A stretch of 39,106 bases of DNA, from contig JALVRO010000141.1 in NCBI GenBank assembly GCA_027031265.1, positions 1-39,106 on the forward strand. The letters run 5' to 3'. The DNA is from Bacteroidales bacterium (GTDB lineage: Bacteria > Bacteroidota > Bacteroidia > Bacteroidales > S143-33). Below are positions 36,777 to 39,106 of this stretch, piece by piece. The translations under genes were made by a program, and so were the position numbers. Under the pieces are notes generated by a model. It saw only the letters and a list, made by a program, of their open reading frames with translations, made no database searches and was not told the DNA's origin. Each line of letters opens with the position of its first letter. The first letter of the stretch is position 1.

Positions 36777-37592
36777 ATGGAAATCAAAGATCACATTCTT
36801 TACGGTAAGAATGTCAAAAAAATGATTCCTTCCCCAAATCATGGAGGCGAGTTTAAAGAAGGAGACCTTGACACAATCGTTATTCATTATACTGGAGGGC
36901 CTTATAAGCAGTCTATTAATACCCTGACAAATCCCCGTGTGCGTGCTTCGGCCCATGTCGTTGTCGACCGTGATGGTAGTGTTACTCAGCTGGTACCATT
37001 CAATCTAATAGCTTGGCACGCTGGTAAGAGTTATTACCGTGGACGTACTGGGTTTAATAATTTTTCTATAGGCATTGAGATTGTCAATTCCGGGCCATTA
37101 ACAAAGAGTGGTAATGTCTTCCGTTCATGGTATGGTGAGGCTTTTAGTCCTACAGAAGTAATTGAGGCTGTTCATCGTAATGAGACGCGCCCTCGTTATT
37201 GGCATATATATACTCCAGAACAGATTGAGACAGTTACAGAGCTATCCCAGCTACTTATTGAAACTTATGGACTTAAGTATATATTGGGGCATGAGGAGAT
37301 TGCTCCGGGACGTAAGCTAGATCCAGGACCAGCATTTCCTTTAGACAAACTCCGTGACCGTCTGCTTGGCACACATCGTGATGAAACTGGAGCGCCAGAA
37401 CCACCACAGGCAGGTCGTATAATTGCCAAGAGCCTTAACATTCGTCTTAAGCCTAGTACCACAGCTCCTCTGGTAGCACGTCCTCTGACAAAGGGAACGA
37501 AGGTTATTATCAAGGATGAGCATAACGGCTGGTACAAAGTAGCGGTCACTGTCGAAGGTTGGGTCTTTGGTAAATATGTTGAACCAGAATAA
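36777..37592 (+). CDS. N-acetylmuramoyl-L-alanine amidase (Amidase_2/PGRP-like) with C-terminal bacterial SH3 domain, endolysin-like
   Basis: ORF track starts at 36717, but 36777 ('MEIKDHILYGKNVKKMIPSPNHGG') is the likelier start. 'DTIVIHYTGG', 'SAHVVVDRDGSVTQLVPFNLIAWHAGKSYYRGRTGFNNFSIGIEIVNSG', 'ILGHEEIAPGRKLDPGPAFPLDKLRDRL'; SH3b 'KSLNIRLKPSTTAPLVARPLTKGTKVIIKDEHNGWYKVAVTVEGWVFGKYVEPE'. Confidence 0.93.
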   Translation: MEIKDHILYGKNVKKMIPSPNHGGEFKEGDLDTIVIHYTGGPYKQSINTLTNPRVRASAHVVVDRDGSVTQLVPFNLIAWHAGKSYYRGRTGFNNFSIGIEIVNSGPLTKSGNVFRSWYGEAFSPTEVIEAVHRNETRPRYWHIYTPEQIETVTELSQLLIETYGLKYILGHEEIAPGRKLDPGPAFPLDKLRDRLLGTHRDETGAPEPPQAGRIIAKSLNIRLKPSTTAPLVARPLTKGTKVIIKDEHNGWYKVAVTVEGWVFGKYVEPE

Positions 37593-37606
37593 AAAAGTAC
37601 CTGGCC

Positions 37607-38038
37607 ATGAAAAAAATATATTTCATATTGGGCCTACTGGCTTTGCTGCTAATAGTTGGTTATTTATATAATAAAGGTGTGATAAAGACAGACTGGCAAT
37701 GGCTAACCATAATTCTAGCTGCACTGGCTGGTCCTTATAAACTTATTGAAGATTCTCTTAAAGAAAAAGGTAAACGACATGGCAGGGGCAAAGGTAAGGC
37801 CCAGCAGATCTTGATGCGACAGCTGCAGATAGAAAAAGAAGAAGCAGTGCTGCGCCAGCAGTATGAAGCATTGCTCAAACAGAAAGAGTTAGAGATAGAG
37901 GAGCTCAGAGCTAAACTGCAAAAACTACAGGATCAGCTCGAGCAATTGCAACTAGAACGTAAGCAGATAGAATCCGAGGTACAGTCAATGACTCTGGAAG
38001 AAAAATCCCAGGAGTTTTCTGATTATTTTGGCACATAA
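37607..38038 (+). CDS. Small membrane protein: N-terminal TM hairpin followed by long coiled coil
   Basis: 143 aa; 'IYFILGLLALLLIVGYLYNKG', 'WQWLTIILAALAGPYKLIE', then 'LQIEKEEAVLRQQYEALLKQKELEIEELRAKLQKLQDQLEQLQLERKQIESEVQS'. Confidence 0.8.
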   Translation: MKKIYFILGLLALLLIVGYLYNKGVIKTDWQWLTIILAALAGPYKLIEDSLKEKGKRHGRGKGKAQQILMRQLQIEKEEAVLRQQYEALLKQKELEIEELRAKLQKLQDQLEQLQLERKQIESEVQSMTLEEKSQEFSDYFGT

Positions 38039-38049
38039 AGAATCTATTT

Positions 38050-38484
38050 ATGAAACGAGCAGTTTTTATAGTATTTGTGCTAATTTTGTCTGCTGCCTTA
38101 TGGGCACAGCATTATCCAATATCTGTGGTACCAGGTCAGAAATATACAATTGCACCCAAAGAAGACACACTGTGGGTAATAACAGATAACCAACTGGAGA
38201 GGGCCTTGATAGCTGCTAAACAGCTAGAGAATGCAGATAAACAAATTGTTAATTATCAGAAGCAAATAGAAAATCTCAATGAGCAGTTGCAGCAGACAGA
38301 TACTTTGCTCCTTGAGACCCAGAAGAATATGGAATATTATCGTCGGCAGTGGAAAGATTGTAGTGATAACATAAAGGTTCTGGTCAAAGAGAATGACCGG
38401 GTGAATGCAAAATTTAAAATGGCAAAGATAATCGGAGTAATTTCTACTGTTGCTGCATTTGCACTTGGTGCATATCTTTTTTAG
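38050..38484 (+). CDS. Small exported coiled-coil protein with C-terminal TM anchor
   Basis: 144 aa; signal peptide 'MKRAVFIVFVLILSAALWAQ'; coiled coil 'ALIAAKQLENADKQIVNYQKQIENLNEQLQQTDTLLLETQKNMEYYRRQW'; C-terminal 'IIGVISTVAAFALGAYLF'. Confidence 0.8.
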   Translation: MKRAVFIVFVLILSAALWAQHYPISVVPGQKYTIAPKEDTLWVITDNQLERALIAAKQLENADKQIVNYQKQIENLNEQLQQTDTLLLETQKNMEYYRRQWKDCSDNIKVLVKENDRVNAKFKMAKIIGVISTVAAFALGAYLF

Positions 38485-38529
38485 TCACATTTGAATAAAA
38501 AACAAACGAAACTAAAAATATAACATAAT

Positions 38530-39030
38530 ATGACAACATTACTTCAAATCTTCCCTGATACAGTGCAGTATTATGTAGGACATCCCAAAGAGTTCTTCTG
38601 GTTGGTTTATTTCCCAATCATGGCTTGGATGATTTTGGTACTCGTATTTTTGATTGCACTGTTCATCCGTTACACTTTTGGTAATTGGAGTGTGGAGAAT
38701 CCTAATCCTTATGAAAAAGAAACATTCGGTATGCCACGTGGTACTTTCCGTGGTATATTGACCCTCACATTGTTGTGGGTTGTGGTTGTCCTGGAGCTTG
38801 TTAATGTGCGAGTGGAAGGCTTCGAAGCTCAAATGCATGAACTCATGGTAGCTTTCCAGATGATGATAGGATTTTATTTCGGTGCGAAAGTTATGCATCA
38901 TATCACTGCAGTTGAGAAGACAAAGGCTTTGTATGAATATGGTCCTAGCTATCCAGGAACAGAAAGCTCTGGGTTAACTCCTGCTTCACCTGAGGCCGAG
39001 CAGGAAGAAGAACAGGGAGCCGTTGGTTAA
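38530..39030 (+). CDS. Small three-TM membrane protein with acidic C-terminal tail
   Basis: 166 aa; TM1 'FFWLVYFPIMAWMILVLVFLIALFIRYTFG', 'ETFGMPRGTFRGILTLTLLWVVVVLELVNV', 'LMVAFQMMIGFYFGAKVMHH', tail 'ASPEAEQEEEQGAVG'. Confidence 0.8.
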   Translation: MTTLLQIFPDTVQYYVGHPKEFFWLVYFPIMAWMILVLVFLIALFIRYTFGNWSVENPNPYEKETFGMPRGTFRGILTLTLLWVVVVLELVNVRVEGFEAQMHELMVAFQMMIGFYFGAKVMHHITAVEKTKALYEYGPSYPGTESSGLTPASPEAEQEEEQGAVG

Positions 39031-39057
39031 ACTTGTGTTTTTTAGTTTGACTAAGGG

Positions 39058-39083
39058 AAGGGAGCACCACAGTGGTGCTCCCT
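39058..39083 (+). terminator. Stem-loop, probable terminator of the amidase cassette
   Basis: AAGGGAGCACCA-cag-TGGTGCTCCCTT perfect hairpin; weak T tract. Confidence 0.65.
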
Positions 39084-39106
39084 TTCGTGTTTTGTAGGTT
39101 GTACGA

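Overview
39.1 kb chromosomal window that looks like Bacteroidota: TAnnTTTG promoters, a T9SS-type C-terminal sorting domain, DUF5683 next to parAB, and a Bacteroidota-style LptD and LspA. It opens with the 3' end of a 23S rRNA gene and a complete 5S rRNA. It then carries mostly housekeeping genes: an ECF-type sigma factor, nadE, an M23 peptidase, a DASS/SLC13 transporter, a DUF438/PAS-like protein, a FG-GAP T9SS cargo, rpsA, aroE, a Cache/HAMP/GAF/PAS sensor with no recognisable output domain, parA-parB-DUF5683-LysM lytic transglycosylase, an LRR protein, a yicC-family gene, anmK, ileS, dksA-like, lspA, rfbC, rfbD, an lptD-like gene and ridA. The most interesting accessory segments are two. 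(1) The right end (36.8-39.0 kb) has an endolysin-like amidase plus SH3 protein with no convincing signal peptide, followed by three small membrane/coiled-coil proteins. Together they resemble a lysis or envelope-remodelling cassette, possibly the edge of a larger phage-derived or contractile-injection locus outside the window. (2) An AT-rich island between anmK and ileS (25.0-26.8 kb) has two small Cys-containing lipoproteins and a start-less third ORF. No CRISPR array, tRNA, transposase or integrase was seen. All family assignments come from reading motifs by eye; no database search was run.
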